NCBI GenBank assembly: GCA_964435565.1
Contig: CAYSZR010000004.1
Location: forward strand, 1-61,282
Source of the DNA: QAMH01 sp964435565
Lineage (GTDB): Bacteria; Actinomycetota; Coriobacteriia; Coriobacteriales; QAMH01
Direction of reading: 5' to 3'
DNA length: 61,282 bases
The position numbers and the translations under genes are program-made. How positions within the stretch are numbered: the stretch's first letter is position 1; every line of letters starts with the position of its first letter. Under the pieces are notes generated by a model. That model searched no databases. It was not told the origin of the DNA and worked only from the letters and a program-made list of their open reading frames with translations. Shown one piece after another: positions 42,306 through 50,871 of the stretch.

Positions 42306-43865
42306 ATGGAACTCTCACTTAATATCATTGTCCACGAACTTGAGCAGCAGATAGGGCATACGCGATGTTTTCGCGATGGTGCGGTGACTGTCGATGGCGT
42401 GAGGCTGTATAACGGCAGGCGAGCTATTGAGAAGAATATGCTCTATTTATGCAACCGCCACAACCTTCCCACGCCTGAGATGCTTTCTGAAGGATCGTTT
42501 TTACTGGTAGACCAAGCAGACGTTCTCGAAGGCGATCCCGATATCGTGCTTGAAACGGAAATGGACCTCGTGGATGCGTTCACGACGGTTCAAGCTATTT
42601 TCGAGCGTTATTCAACCTGGTGCTCTGCTATGGACCGCGTCTTTTTCGACACGGGTAGCCTGCAAGACCTGTTCGACCTGGCCGAGCCTTTCATCATGAA
42701 TAACACCATTGCGGTCGATGCTGTTTTGAAGCTCAAAGGTTATACGCGTGACGTGCCTTGCAATGACCCCATTACCACGGCGCTTATTGAAAATGGCTAC
42801 CATACCGAAGAGAACATCCGCAAATTTCAACTGCATAAGCGATTCAAACCATGGGAAACCGAAGATGATTTCATCATCAACGATAGCCATGAGATATGCA
42901 GGTATGTAACGGTCGTGCGCTCTTTTAAGACCAATGGGGCTCTTTCGCTTATCGTGGTCATGATGTGCAATATCGTCGAACCTGCCCCCTGGCTGCTCGA
43001 TACGTTCGAGTTGTTCTTACGCCGCGTCGAGCTCTACGTCCGCGCGCATTACACCAATGAAAAGCCCGCAGGAGAAGCTGCTGATGTCTTTTTGCATGAT
43101 CTGATCGACGGGGTTTTTGATGATCCCACGGTTATGGTACAACGAGCGCGATACACGGGAATACCGCCAAAAGGCCCGTTTTGCCTCTTCTATATCGGCA
43201 TGCCTGACGACCATTCGTTGCCTTCCGAACGGGTCCTTTCAGAAATCACGCTCAATGTTGCTCCTGCAAAGGTGATACTTGTTGATGGCGGAATTCTTGC
43301 GTTCTGCTTCAATTGCAGCACGGCCACCTGTGCGTTGCACTGCGATAACAAGACGTGCACGCGCGCTGTAACATCGACGGCGACACGTCTTTCGCATGTT
43401 CTTGAGAGCTACGGCATCGTCTGTGGTCGCTCTGCGGTGTTCTATGAGCTGAGCGGGATGCAGGTTGCATTCGAGCAGGCAAGAGCGGCGCATGAAACGC
43501 TTTCATTGGAAGAAGACGCAGATCTGCGGATTCTTTCCTATGACCAGTGCTATTGCGATCATCTGCTGCAATCGCTGAAGCCGCCTCAGTCATCGATGCT
43601 TAGAGAATCGACGATGGTGCGTCTTATCAAGCGCATCGCAAGTGATGACCTGAAACACGGCACCGATAATCTGAAGTTCCTCGATATGTATGTTCGACTC
43701 GAACGCAGGGCGACGCTGGTAAGCGAAGAGATGCATATGCATCGCAATAACGTGAAAAAGCGCTGTGAGAAGATCAGTTCCGTCTATGGCATCGATGTCG
43801 ATGAAGAAGATGTTCGTCTAAGCTTTATGCTTGCATATACTATTTGGAAAGCTCTGTATAAGTAG
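42306..43865 (+). CDS. PucR-type helix-turn-helix regulator (second copy of the plan)
   Basis: This 519-residue soluble regulator has a long sensory region, then a C-terminal PucR/CdaR-type helix-turn-helix (about residues 458-519) with YVRLERRATLVSEEMHMHRN and VKKRCEKISSVYGIDVDEED. A cysteine cluster in the middle (CFNCSTATCALHCDNKTC, about residues 338-355) could bind a metal or sense redox; the regulator at 7032 lacks it. GGGGG lies before the ATG. It converges with a URO-D/MtaA-like gene, with a strong terminator between them. Confidence 0.8.
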   Translation: MELSLNIIVHELEQQIGHTRCFRDGAVTVDGVRLYNGRRAIEKNMLYLCNRHNLPTPEMLSEGSFLLVDQADVLEGDPDIVLETEMDLVDAFTTVQAIFERYSTWCSAMDRVFFDTGSLQDLFDLAEPFIMNNTIAVDAVLKLKGYTRDVPCNDPITTALIENGYHTEENIRKFQLHKRFKPWETEDDFIINDSHEICRYVTVVRSFKTNGALSLIVVMMCNIVEPAPWLLDTFELFLRRVELYVRAHYTNEKPAGEAADVFLHDLIDGVFDDPTVMVQRARYTGIPPKGPFCLFYIGMPDDHSLPSERVLSEITLNVAPAKVILVDGGILAFCFNCSTATCALHCDNKTCTRAVTSTATRLSHVLESYGIVCGRSAVFYELSGMQVAFEQARAAHETLSLEEDADLRILSYDQCYCDHLLQSLKPPQSSMLRESTMVRLIKRIASDDLKHGTDNLKFLDMYVRLERRATLVSEEMHMHRNNVKKRCEKISSVYGIDVDEEDVRLSFMLAYTIWKALYK

Positions 43866-43890
43866 GCGTTCGAAGATAGCGCACGAAACA

Positions 43891-43937
43891 AAATGAACCG
43901 GCCCTCCTTGCGTGATGCAAAGGGGGCCGGTTCATTT
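43891..43937. terminator. Strong bidirectional terminator between PucR-type regulator and URO-D gene
   Basis: AAATGAACCGGCCC-tCCTT-...-AAaGG-gGGCCGGTTCATTT forms a 13 bp perfect outer stem and a GC-rich inner part, with A/T at both ends. It lies 26 bp after the regulator stop, between convergent genes. Confidence 0.9.
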
Positions 43938-43971
43938 GGCAATGCTTTCGGGAAAGCGGCGTTGAAACTTG

Positions 43972-44010
43972 TTCGACCTGGCAGGAATCTCGGTCAACTG
44001 CCAGGTCGAA
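43972..44010. other. Second perfect hairpin near the URO-D stop codon
   Basis: TTCGACCTGGCAG-(13 nt)-CTGCCAGGTCGAA is a 13 bp perfect inverted repeat, 42 bp after the URO-D stop on the minus strand and separate from the terminator at 43891-43937. There is no T-run. It may stabilise the 3' end of the mRNA or be a protein-binding dyad. Confidence 0.6.
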
Positions 44011-44051
44011 TGAAAAAGGAGGAGGTGCCAGGGGCCGCGTGCCCGAATGTT

Positions 44052-45119
44052 CTATGCGACCTGGGTCTTGGTTGCAATCGCCATCGGGCTTTGGTTAAAA
44101 CGGATGGACGACCTGCCAAACGCATAGAAGTCGGACGTTGCTGCGAAGAACGCGTCGATGTTTTCCCAAGGCGACAGCGGGGGGATGTCGCAACCAGACG
44201 AAATCACGAAGTTGGGATAAGAGGCGCACTCGGCGAGCACGGACATGGTCTTGCTGTAGACGCTTTGCGGATTGCCATACATGAACTGCGTGGTTGGATC
44301 GATATTGCCCATGACAAGTGAATCTTGCGGCATCAGCGGGAGGATGTCAGCCATATCGATGGCGTTTCCGAAGTGATAGCCAGCGGCATGGATAGAGGCG
44401 ATTGATTCTGCATTGGTGATGACCTGGGGCCCGCAGTTGTGATAAACGACGATAAAGGAGTCATCTTGGACAGCGTCGACGATGCGCTTCACGTAGTCAG
44501 TCGAGAATTCGCCAAACAATGTGGGGGACAGCAGGCCCGCAAGCGGCTCTGCCATGACAACGCCATCTGCGCCGACCTCTTTGTATGCCTGGGCATAATC
44601 AATCAGGAAATTCGTGACCTTGTCAAGAACTGCATGGACGAGTTCGGGCTCTTCATAGGACAGGAGCATGATTTCGTTGACGTCCATAAGACGTCCCGCT
44701 AATGAATATGGGCCGATGCAGCCGGCGAGGACGGGACGGTCGTTGACGTTTGCGGCAACCGCGGCTACAGATTCGATGTACTTGCCCATACGGCCGCTGT
44801 GAACATCAGGAACATTAAGATCGTCTGCACTGGAATCTTCACTGAGCAGTGCGCCTACGACGGTGGGCACTTCGCCCGGCTTTGCGATAACCGTGCTGCC
44901 AAAGCCTTCAGCCTCGACAGAGAGATCCATAAATGCCAGCGTTGCGGCAATGTCAAAACGATCATGGATAATGCTCATGGCTTTGATCTGCTCGTCGACA
45001 TCATCGAGCAGGTCGGGAACATCCACGCCCATCTTCTGAATGGCGGGGAAGGTCAGTACGGGAAGAGCTTGTTTCTCGGTGCTTGCTATGGTTTCAGCGA
45101 CCCACTTCTTCATATCCAT
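44052..45119 (-). CDS. MtaA/CmuA-type corrinoid methyltransferase (URO-D family)
   Basis: This 355-residue URO-D superfamily protein has the zinc motif of corrinoid:coenzyme methyltransferases: H227-x-C229 in VYHNCGPQ and C310 in SSGCDIPP. Other family segments are RPVLAGCIGPYSLAGRLMD, ADGVVMAEPLAGLLSP, and GNIDPTTQFMYGNP. It probably moves a methyl group from a methylated corrinoid protein to a thiol or tetrahydrofolate-type acceptor. The corrinoid protein itself is not adjacent. The start at 45119 follows GAGGAG; an upstream ATG at 45134 does not. The gene converges with a PucR-type regulator and has a long AT-rich upstream region. Confidence 0.88.
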   Translation of the reverse strand: MDMKKWVAETIASTEKQALPVLTFPAIQKMGVDVPDLLDDVDEQIKAMSIIHDRFDIAATLAFMDLSVEAEGFGSTVIAKPGEVPTVVGALLSEDSSADDLNVPDVHSGRMGKYIESVAAVAANVNDRPVLAGCIGPYSLAGRLMDVNEIMLLSYEEPELVHAVLDKVTNFLIDYAQAYKEVGADGVVMAEPLAGLLSPTLFGEFSTDYVKRIVDAVQDDSFIVVYHNCGPQVITNAESIASIHAAGYHFGNAIDMADILPLMPQDSLVMGNIDPTTQFMYGNPQSVYSKTMSVLAECASYPNFVISSGCDIPPLSPWENIDAFFAATSDFYAFGRSSIRFNQSPMAIATKTQVA

Positions 45120-45429
45120 GATGATGCTCCTCACTACCGTCGCTCTTTATTCGATGGGCATAGAATACGGAGAAGAGGATTGCGATAAAAGCTGGCTTGC
45201 GCACACAGTTCTGCGCGAATTTAAGTGCAATTTGCAACGCAGCAGTACAATCGGGTAAAAATGCGAAAAAATCAATAAATATTTTTACTGGATACGGGCA
45301 GAAAATGGATAGCCCGTCCTGACTTTGACATTTTTTCGCAAGAGAAGTTGCATTTTGCACATTTAGCTTGTGATAGAAGGCGGCGCTTGGAACAGATGCG
45401 AAATCTTGCCTATAGATTGCTGCAGGATG
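45120..45429. promoter_or_regulatory. Upstream region of the methyltransferase gene with paired dyads
   Basis: In this 310 bp gap I see two related 14-mers in opposite orientation: GTGCAATTTGCAAC (45225-45238) and GTTGCATTTTGCAC (45347-45360). Each is nearly palindromic (TGCAA-t-TTGCA and TGCA-ttt-TGCA), which fits an operator pair. Between them is the hairpin GGACGGGC/GCCCGTATCC (about 45294-45320, minus strand). A T-rich stretch follows it that could end the HAD gene transcript. No gene is supported here. Confidence 0.5.
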
Positions 45430-46086
45430 TTAGTTCAAGAGCTCCGTGAAAGAACGAATCGTAAGTGTCGCCGTCTTCGACAGATCGTCGAAACTGCCCG
45501 AGTCATCACCATCGTATGTCCCTATGCTTGAGATTCCGCAATCGTTGAGTACGCGTATCGCATAGATGGAGTCGTCTGCCCCCCAGGTGCTTGCGACGTG
45601 AGCTCCCATCTGCTCACACGCCATGCGCCATATACGCGGGTCCTGTTTGGAAATGCCGACTTCTTTCGTGGAAAAGATGGTATCTATCGCATCGTGCATG
45701 TCGCATGTCCTCAGCCCTGCTTCTACATACTCATAGGGGCTCGAAGAGACGACGCAGCAGGGAATGCCCATCGAGCGGAGCTTGAAGAGGAATTCTTTGG
45801 CGCCGGCTCGCGGTGTTGCATCGGCGTTGTAATAGCGCAGCATAGTGGCGTCCACGAAATCAACGACGTCTTGTTCGCTGCTGAAAAGACCGAAGCGCTC
45901 GTGAAAGAGTCGGGCTGCAACCGGCATGGGCGCTGCGCGCATCTCTTCTATCTCAGCTTGCGTCCAGTCATGACCGGTCATCTCTATGAGCTTGTTTTCG
46001 ACACCGCGCCAGGTTGGCATAGAGTCAAGCAGGCATCCGTCGCAGTCGAAGATGAAGCCGCTCGCATTTTCAAAACGCTCGAACAT
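45430..46086 (-). CDS. HAD-superfamily phosphatase (beta-phosphoglucomutase-like)
   Basis: This 218-residue hydrolase has the HAD motifs FDCDGCLLDS (nucleophile Asp14 and acid Asp16), VVSSSP (motif II) and a C-terminal GADDSIYAIRVLNDCG (motif IV). The alpha-helical cap between motifs I and II places it in the PGM/phosphoglycolate phosphatase subgroup. The substrate is unknown. It starts 9 bp after the aminotransferase gene and is likely co-transcribed. Confidence 0.88.
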   Translation of the reverse strand: MFERFENASGFIFDCDGCLLDSMPTWRGVENKLIEMTGHDWTQAEIEEMRAAPMPVAARLFHERFGLFSSEQDVVDFVDATMLRYYNADATPRAGAKEFLFKLRSMGIPCCVVSSSPYEYVEAGLRTCDMHDAIDTIFSTKEVGISKQDPRIWRMACEQMGAHVASTWGADDSIYAIRVLNDCGISSIGTYDGDDSGSFDDLSKTATLTIRSFTELLN

Positions 46087-46095
46087 ACGGTTGGC

Positions 46096-47283
46096 CTAAC
46101 GTGCGCGGTATTCGTTGTAGACTTCTTGGAACGCCTCAAGTGACCCTTTGATGACAGCCTCCGAGCAACAATAGCCCACGCGTGCCCAGCCCTGTGTGAG
46201 GAATCCATCTGAGGGGACAAGCAGGAGTTCATGCTGACGGCAAATTTCGCAAAACGCCTTTGCATCAGGCTCGAGCGCTTCAATCCACATATAGAACGCA
46301 CCTTGTGGCTCGATGACGTTGTAGCCGATCTTGCGCAGGCCTTCCATAAGAATCTTGCGGTTGCGGTCATAAGGTTCGATATCGACGGGCGCGTCGATAC
46401 ATGCGGCGACGACTTTCTGGAACAGTATGGAATCGCAGATGTATCCAAGCGAACGCCCTGCTCCACAGACTGCGGTATAGACGTGTTGCCAATCGGGCAT
46501 TGTGTTGGGCACAAGCAGATAGCCGATACGTTCGCCGGGCAGTGAAAACGATTTTGACCAGGAATAGCAGACGAAGGTCGCATCATAGAGGTCGGGAACC
46601 CAGGCTGGCACAAGGCCGTCATAGACGAGTTCGCGATACGGCTCGTCGCTGATGAGATAGATCGTACGTCCATGTTCGGCACTCTTCTTGCGCAAGAGGT
46701 CTGCCAAAGCCGTGAGGTTTTCGTCGGAATAGACGGAGCCCACCGGGTTATTGGGCGTGTTGATGATGATCGCCGATGTCTTGGGTGTGATGGCTGCTTC
46801 TATGGCATCTATATCGAGTTGGAAATCACTCGAACGAGCAGGAACCTCTACGGTTAGCGCACCGGCATTGCTCGCCCATGTTTTGTATTCGGGAAAATAC
46901 GGCGTGATGGCGATCAGTTCTTCGCCGGGAAGCACGACCGTCTTGATGGCGATGCAGATGGCAGATGATGCGCCGGCGGTTAGATATAGATTACCTGCCG
47001 TATAGGTTTGGCCGAAGCGGCGGTTGAGGTTTTCGGCGATTGCCGTTCGCGCTTCGGTTAGACCAGGCGACATGGTATATGCGTGCATGGTGCCCTTGCT
47101 CTCGCTTGCAAATCGAGCGATGGCTTCATCGACGATAGCGGGGGAGGGCACGGATGGATTGCCGATGGATAGATCGAAGACCTTGTCTTCGCCAATCTCC
47201 GCCTTGCGTTCTAGGCCGTAAGCGAAGATCTCGCGGATTTTATTGGGGGCGGCGCCCAGCGCGTACATGTCTTCGTTGATCAT
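46096..47283 (-). CDS. PLP-dependent class I/II aminotransferase
   Basis: This 395-residue fold-type I aminotransferase is aspartate/alanine aminotransferase-like. It has TAGASSAICIAIKTVV, NTPNNPVGSVYS (Asn/Pro of the PLP pocket), ISDEPYRELVYDG (Asp and Tyr) and the Schiff-base lysine in SWSKSFSLPGERIGYLL. The final arginine for substrate carboxylate is in GWARVGYCC. The start at 47283 follows AGGAG. It precedes the HAD phosphatase in a two-gene operon. Amino acid specificity cannot be told. Confidence 0.92.
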   Translation of the reverse strand: MINEDMYALGAAPNKIREIFAYGLERKAEIGEDKVFDLSIGNPSVPSPAIVDEAIARFASESKGTMHAYTMSPGLTEARTAIAENLNRRFGQTYTAGNLYLTAGASSAICIAIKTVVLPGEELIAITPYFPEYKTWASNAGALTVEVPARSSDFQLDIDAIEAAITPKTSAIIINTPNNPVGSVYSDENLTALADLLRKKSAEHGRTIYLISDEPYRELVYDGLVPAWVPDLYDATFVCYSWSKSFSLPGERIGYLLVPNTMPDWQHVYTAVCGAGRSLGYICDSILFQKVVAACIDAPVDIEPYDRNRKILMEGLRKIGYNVIEPQGAFYMWIEALEPDAKAFCEICRQHELLLVPSDGFLTQGWARVGYCCSEAVIKGSLEAFQEVYNEYRAR

Positions 47284-47345
47284 CGTGGTACTCCTTCGTG
47301 CATGTATAGGCATAGCTTTTATAAGTGTAACTGTTTTCAGCCTGA

Positions 47346-47384
47346 AATGGCTTTTACATCAAAGGCTACCTTCGTTGCAAATCT
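47346..47384 (-). repeat. GTAG-type palindromic repeat on the minus strand
   Basis: Read on the minus strand this is ATTTGCAACGAAGG-TAG-CCTTTGATGTAAAAGCCAT. It is the only copy in this orientation, and the flanking genes are also on the minus strand. It starts about 16 bp after the thiamine-binding protein stop. Confidence 0.75.
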
Positions 47385-47399
47385 TTGGTGCATATAAGG

Positions 47400-47723
47400 C
47401 TAGCGGCTGTTATCGGCTGATTCTGCGTTTTCGAGAATATCGTCGATTTTTGCGACCTTTTGGGTCATCATGTCGGTGCAGCTGGGGCGTATATCCATTT
47501 TGATGATGACTTCCGTGCGGATGCCCCTTTCCGCCAAGACAAACGTCGCGTCTTTGACGACTTGCATAACCTCATCGTATTCACCTTCGATTTCGGTGAA
47601 CATGGAATAAGTCTTATTGGGTAGTCCCGATGCGCGAATGATGCGGACGACGTGTGCCACATATTCGGACAGCTCTTCGCCTTCTCCGAAAGGAGCGATG
47701 GCAACGGCAACAAGCGTGTTCAT
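47400..47723 (-). CDS. MTH1187-family thiamine-binding protein
   Basis: This 107-residue protein of the MTH1187/YkoF-like family has the typical start VAVAIAPFGEGEELSEYVAHVV and a second half containing YSMFTEIEGEYDEVMQVVKDA. Members bind thiamine or hydroxymethylpyrimidine. GAGGAGG lies before the ATG, inside the end of thiM, and the two genes are 3 bp apart, supporting a thiamine role. Confidence 0.88.
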   Translation of the reverse strand: MNTLVAVAIAPFGEGEELSEYVAHVVRIIRASGLPNKTYSMFTEIEGEYDEVMQVVKDATFVLAERGIRTEVIIKMDIRPSCTDMMTQKVAKIDDILENAESADNSR

Positions 47724-47726
47724 GGG

Positions 47727-48563
47727 CTAGGCCTCCTCGATCTCAAATGGATTTGATGCGATATCCTCGGGCGATGCATTATATAACGCATCGATAAAGC
47801 CGACTTTGAAACTCGCCGGACCGGCTGCCTGTTCTTGGGCACGCGATGCGGCGAGATTGTAGGCGTTGGTCGCTGTGAGCGCTGCGACAAGGGGGGAGGC
47901 GCAGGCGGCATAGACGGCAGCGGTGCCACCAAGCGAGCAACCAAAGCCCGTCACCTTGGCCATTAGGGGGGAGCCGCCTTGCGAGAGCGCAACTGTCGTG
48001 CCATCGGTCACCAAGTCGACTTCGCCCGATACTGCAACGGCGCCGCCGGTATGTCGCGCAAGCGAGAGGGCCGCTGCCCGAGCTTCCTGCACGCTGTCGG
48101 TCGAATCGACGCCTTTCACAAGCCCTCGTGCACCGTGCGTGTCAAGCTCCCAGGCCTGAGCAAGCGCAATGGCTTCTGATGCATTGCAGCGAATGACGCT
48201 GGGGTTGTAATCCTTGAGCTTGTCGAGAATCCTTGCACGCATGGTGCCTATGCCGATCCCGACTGGGTCGAGCACCCAGGGTATGCCGGCGGTATCGAGG
48301 GCTCGCGCTGCGTCGACAACCGCATGTTCGTGCACGGGCAGAAGCGAACCCATGTTTATATAGAACGCTTGGCTGACAGCTGCTAAGGCAACAGCCTCTT
48401 CATCTAGGTAGACCATCGCGGCAGATCCGCCCGATGCAAGCTGAGCATTGGCGACGAAGTCGATGGTGATGATATTGGTGATCGAGCCGACGAGCGGAAT
48501 CGTTTTCCTTGTGTTGCATACCGTAACGTCGATTTGCCGTTGAAGCTCATCCTTCGTTACCAC
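47727..48563 (-). CDS. thiM: Hydroxyethylthiazole kinase
   Basis: This 278-residue ribokinase-like enzyme phosphorylates hydroxyethylthiazole in thiamine salvage. It has IPLVGSITNIITIDFVANAQLASGG at the N-terminus, WVLDPVGIGIGTMRARIL (substrate/ATP pocket), RCNASEAIALA and the anion-hole motif GFGCSLGGTAA. The GTG start follows AGGGAGG. It heads a two-gene operon with the thiamine-binding protein. I see no TPP riboswitch upstream. Confidence 0.95.
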   Translation of the reverse strand: MVTKDELQRQIDVTVCNTRKTIPLVGSITNIITIDFVANAQLASGGSAAMVYLDEEAVALAAVSQAFYINMGSLLPVHEHAVVDAARALDTAGIPWVLDPVGIGIGTMRARILDKLKDYNPSVIRCNASEAIALAQAWELDTHGARGLVKGVDSTDSVQEARAAALSLARHTGGAVAVSGEVDLVTDGTTVALSQGGSPLMAKVTGFGCSLGGTAAVYAACASPLVAALTATNAYNLAASRAQEQAAGPASFKVGFIDALYNASPEDIASNPFEIEEA

Positions 48564-48715
48564 GTCATGCCTCCCTGAATCAATACGATTGCATATGCGA
48601 GAGCATTCTACGCGTATTCTTCAATCATTCTTCGACGCTTTACGTATTCAAACGTCTATGGTGTTGATACGCTGTGTTTTGACAAACGGGGGTGCCTTTG
48701 CAAGAATCTGCGCAT

Positions 48716-49033
48716 ATGAATGAACGATCAACACATGAATATCCATTCTTCACGCATCGTGCATGCCCGCATTTTCCCTGTCATACGGGTATCGATCCGC
48801 AGGATTTCAACTGTCTGTTCTGCTATTGTCCGCTCTATGCGCTTGGTCCTGAGTGCGGAGGGGATTTCACGTACAACGCAAAGGGATATAAGAATTGCAC
48901 GCAGTGCACGCTTCCGCATCGTGGGGATAGCGGCACAAAGCATGTGAAGGAAAAATTTAGCGCGCTTGCAGAGCTCGCGCGTGCAAAAGACGATGAAGGG
49001 AAATGGGATTCGGGGAATGAACAAGAGATTTAG
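48716..49033 (+). CDS. Cysteine-rich small domain protein
   Basis: This 105-residue protein has eight cysteines in CPHFPC, CLFCYCPLY, PEC and CTQC, matching the cysteine-rich small domain family often found beside cobalamin genes. It probably binds zinc or an Fe-S cluster; its biochemical role is unknown. The start may be the ATG at 48716 or a GTG at 48692, and neither has a strong ribosome binding site. It heads the cobalamin operon, and its 3' end overlaps the next gene by 17 bp. Confidence 0.82.
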   Translation: MNERSTHEYPFFTHRACPHFPCHTGIDPQDFNCLFCYCPLYALGPECGGDFTYNAKGYKNCTQCTLPHRGDSGTKHVKEKFSALAELARAKDDEGKWDSGNEQEI

Positions 49034-49544
49034 CGCTGGAATCGTATGTGTTGCAATGGGGTGCATGCTGCTGTTTGCGCAGACGGCCCTTGCCGATTCA
49101 TCTTCGAGCTCGACGGCGGATATGCCTCAAGACGGCACGTACACCATCGAGACCTCGCTTGAGGGCGGTTCTGGCCGTGCCGGTGTGGAATCTCCGTCGA
49201 GGCTTGTCGTCAAAGACGGTCAGGTGACAATCGACCTTGTCTGGGACAGTGGCAATTACGACAAAATGACCGTTGCCGGGGTCGATTATCTGCCCACGAA
49301 CAAGAACGGCAATTCGTCGTTTTCCTTTCCTATCCAAAAGATCGGCGATGTCGCGGTGAGTGCCGAGACAACGGCGATGAGTACTCCGCATATGATCGAC
49401 TACACGCTGCATATGGACGCATCGACGCTTAAGGCGACGACAAATGCTGACCAAGATCAAAATCCGATGGATTGGCTGTTCATCGCGTTGGGTGTCATTC
49501 TTGTGGGCCTTGCCATCGTCATCGGCAATAATTATAGGAAATAG
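49017..49544 (+). CDS. Secreted NEAT/Shp-like domain protein with C-terminal membrane anchor
   Basis: This 175-residue surface protein has a signal peptide (cleavage likely after ALA, residues 24-26), one domain of about 110 residues and a C-terminal helix (DWLFIALGVILVGLAIVIG) followed by basic residues. The domain has DGTYTIETSLEGGSG, VWDSGNYDKMTV and AMSTPHMIDYTLHMD. This pattern occurs in Gram-positive NEAT- or Shp-like proteins associated with iron, heme or cobalt/corrinoid uptake. Methionines in both conserved strands could ligate a tetrapyrrole. Its place in a cobalamin operon makes corrinoid binding a reasonable idea, but this is inference. Confidence 0.7.
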   Translation: MNKRFSAGIVCVAMGCMLLFAQTALADSSSSSTADMPQDGTYTIETSLEGGSGRAGVESPSRLVVKDGQVTIDLVWDSGNYDKMTVAGVDYLPTNKNGNSSFSFPIQKIGDVAVSAETTAMSTPHMIDYTLHMDASTLKATTNADQDQNPMDWLFIALGVILVGLAIVIGNNYRK

Positions 49545-49549
49545 ACCCG

Positions 49550-50104
49550 ATGAACATCCTCGTTACAGGTGGTGCGGCAAGCGGAAAGAGCGCTTATGCA
49601 GAGCGACGCGCGCTCGATTTGGGAGGCTCTCCCATCTACGTCGCTACGATGCGTGTCAATGGGACCGAAGACGAGGCCCGTGTAAGACGGCATCGTGGCT
49701 TGCGTGATGGAACGGGGTTCGCAACGGCGGAATGCCCGACTCCTGGCGCATTGGAAGATGCCGCGCTTGCCTTGCCCGATGATGCGACGGTGTTGTTGGA
49801 AGATCTGGGAAACCTTGTTGCTGATGGGCTTTTCACATTGCAAGGGGACATGCGTCAGATTGAGGAAGCGCATCGGGAAATCGCGCGGGCGATTGCCACT
49901 GTCGAGCAACATGCAGCGCACCTTGTCGTCGTCGGAAACGAAGTCGGGTGTGGAATCGCGCCTGATACCGACGAGATGCGTGCCTATATCGGCCTGCTGG
50001 GCCGTATTGCATGTGAGTATGCGGCGACGTGCGATGAGGTCGTTGAATGCGTTTGCGGCATCCCGCAGATAATTTCCAATACGAGGACCGGAGGCGCCGC
50101 ATGA
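49550..50104 (+). CDS. cobU: Adenosylcobinamide kinase / adenosylcobinamide-phosphate guanylyltransferase
   Basis: This 184-residue bifunctional CobU activates cobinamide for nucleotide-loop assembly. The P-loop is GGAASGKS (residues 7-14). VRRHRG provides His48, the expected guanylylated histidine. VVVGNEVGCGIAPDTDEMR and a CGIPQ end match the family. It starts 5 bp after the NEAT-like gene, and its stop overlaps cobS (ATGA). No de novo corrin ring genes are in view, so salvage of cobinamide is likely. Confidence 0.95.
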   Translation: MNILVTGGAASGKSAYAERRALDLGGSPIYVATMRVNGTEDEARVRRHRGLRDGTGFATAECPTPGALEDAALALPDDATVLLEDLGNLVADGLFTLQGDMRQIEEAHREIARAIATVEQHAAHLVVVGNEVGCGIAPDTDEMRAYIGLLGRIACEYAATCDEVVECVCGIPQIISNTRTGGAA

Positions 50105-50871
50105 CGCTGCTTCGTTCGTTTGCCATGGCGTTTTCCTGCTTCTCGCGTATTCCCATGCCGCATGTGGAGTGGAAGCCCGAATCCATGCGCTACATGATGT
50201 GCTTCTTTCCGTTCATTGGTATCTGCATCGGGCTCCTTGCCTGGCTATGGTGCTGGCTTGCAGGCGTGTTGGGATTTGGAAAGATATTGGTCGCGGCAGG
50301 AATCGCGCTTATTCCCATTGCCATAACCGGCGGCATTCATCTCGATGGATTTGCCGATTGCATCGACGCTCAGGCAAGTCATGCCGAGCCTACACGCAAG
50401 CGCGAGATACTGAAAGACCCGCATTCAGGCGCCTTTGCCGTTATCGGCACGGTATCCTACGTGTTGCTATATTTTGCTATCGCAACCGAATTTGTTCCCG
50501 CCTGGCAGGCCATCGTGCTGCTGGGCTGTATGCATGTGATAAGCCGCGCATCGAGCAGCATCGCGACGGTTGCGTTTCCGACGGCAACGCAAGACGGCAT
50601 GCTTGCATCGTTTCATGTGTCGGCTGACAAGCGCCCGTCGCTCGTATTCGTCATCGTGCTGTTGTGCGCGTGCGCCGCTCTTATGTTCTTCGTGCAGCCC
50701 GCGATAGCCGTCATCATGCTTCTGGGCGATCTTGCCTGCCTTGGCGCGCTGTATTTGTTTGCTCGCACGCAGTTCGGTGGCATGAGCGGTGATCTTGCCG
50801 GGGCGTTTCTGCAAGTTGCAGAGCTTGTCATGTTCACCTGTCTTGTCATCAGCTGGATGGTGGTCTTTTAA
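50101..50871 (+). CDS. cobS: Adenosylcobinamide-GDP ribazoletransferase (cobalamin synthase)
   Basis: This 256-residue integral membrane enzyme joins AdoCbi-GDP with alpha-ribazole. It has the family features FSRIPMP at the N-terminus, GGIHLDGFADCIDA, the Asp-rich catalytic loop, and KDPHSGAFAVIG. About six to seven helices are present. The start at 50101 overlaps the cobU stop. The next gene starts directly after its stop codon. Confidence 0.96.
   Translation: MTLLRSFAMAFSCFSRIPMPHVEWKPESMRYMMCFFPFIGICIGLLAWLWCWLAGVLGFGKILVAAGIALIPIAITGGIHLDGFADCIDAQASHAEPTRKREILKDPHSGAFAVIGTVSYVLLYFAIATEFVPAWQAIVLLGCMHVISRASSSIATVAFPTATQDGMLASFHVSADKRPSLVFVIVLLCACAALMFFVQPAIAVIMLLGDLACLGALYLFARTQFGGMSGDLAGAFLQVAELVMFTCLVISWMVVF

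Noticed and set aside
45347..45360. TTGCATTTTGCAC as another copy of the dispersed palindromic repeat
   Set aside because: It shares TTTGCA but lacks the AAGG-TAG-CCTTT core; it pairs better with the dyad at 45225.
48564..48690. Possible TPP riboswitch before thiM
   Set aside because: No CTGAGA-like or other conserved thi-box segment is visible on the minus strand. The GGGGGTGC on the plus strand belongs to the next gene's upstream region.
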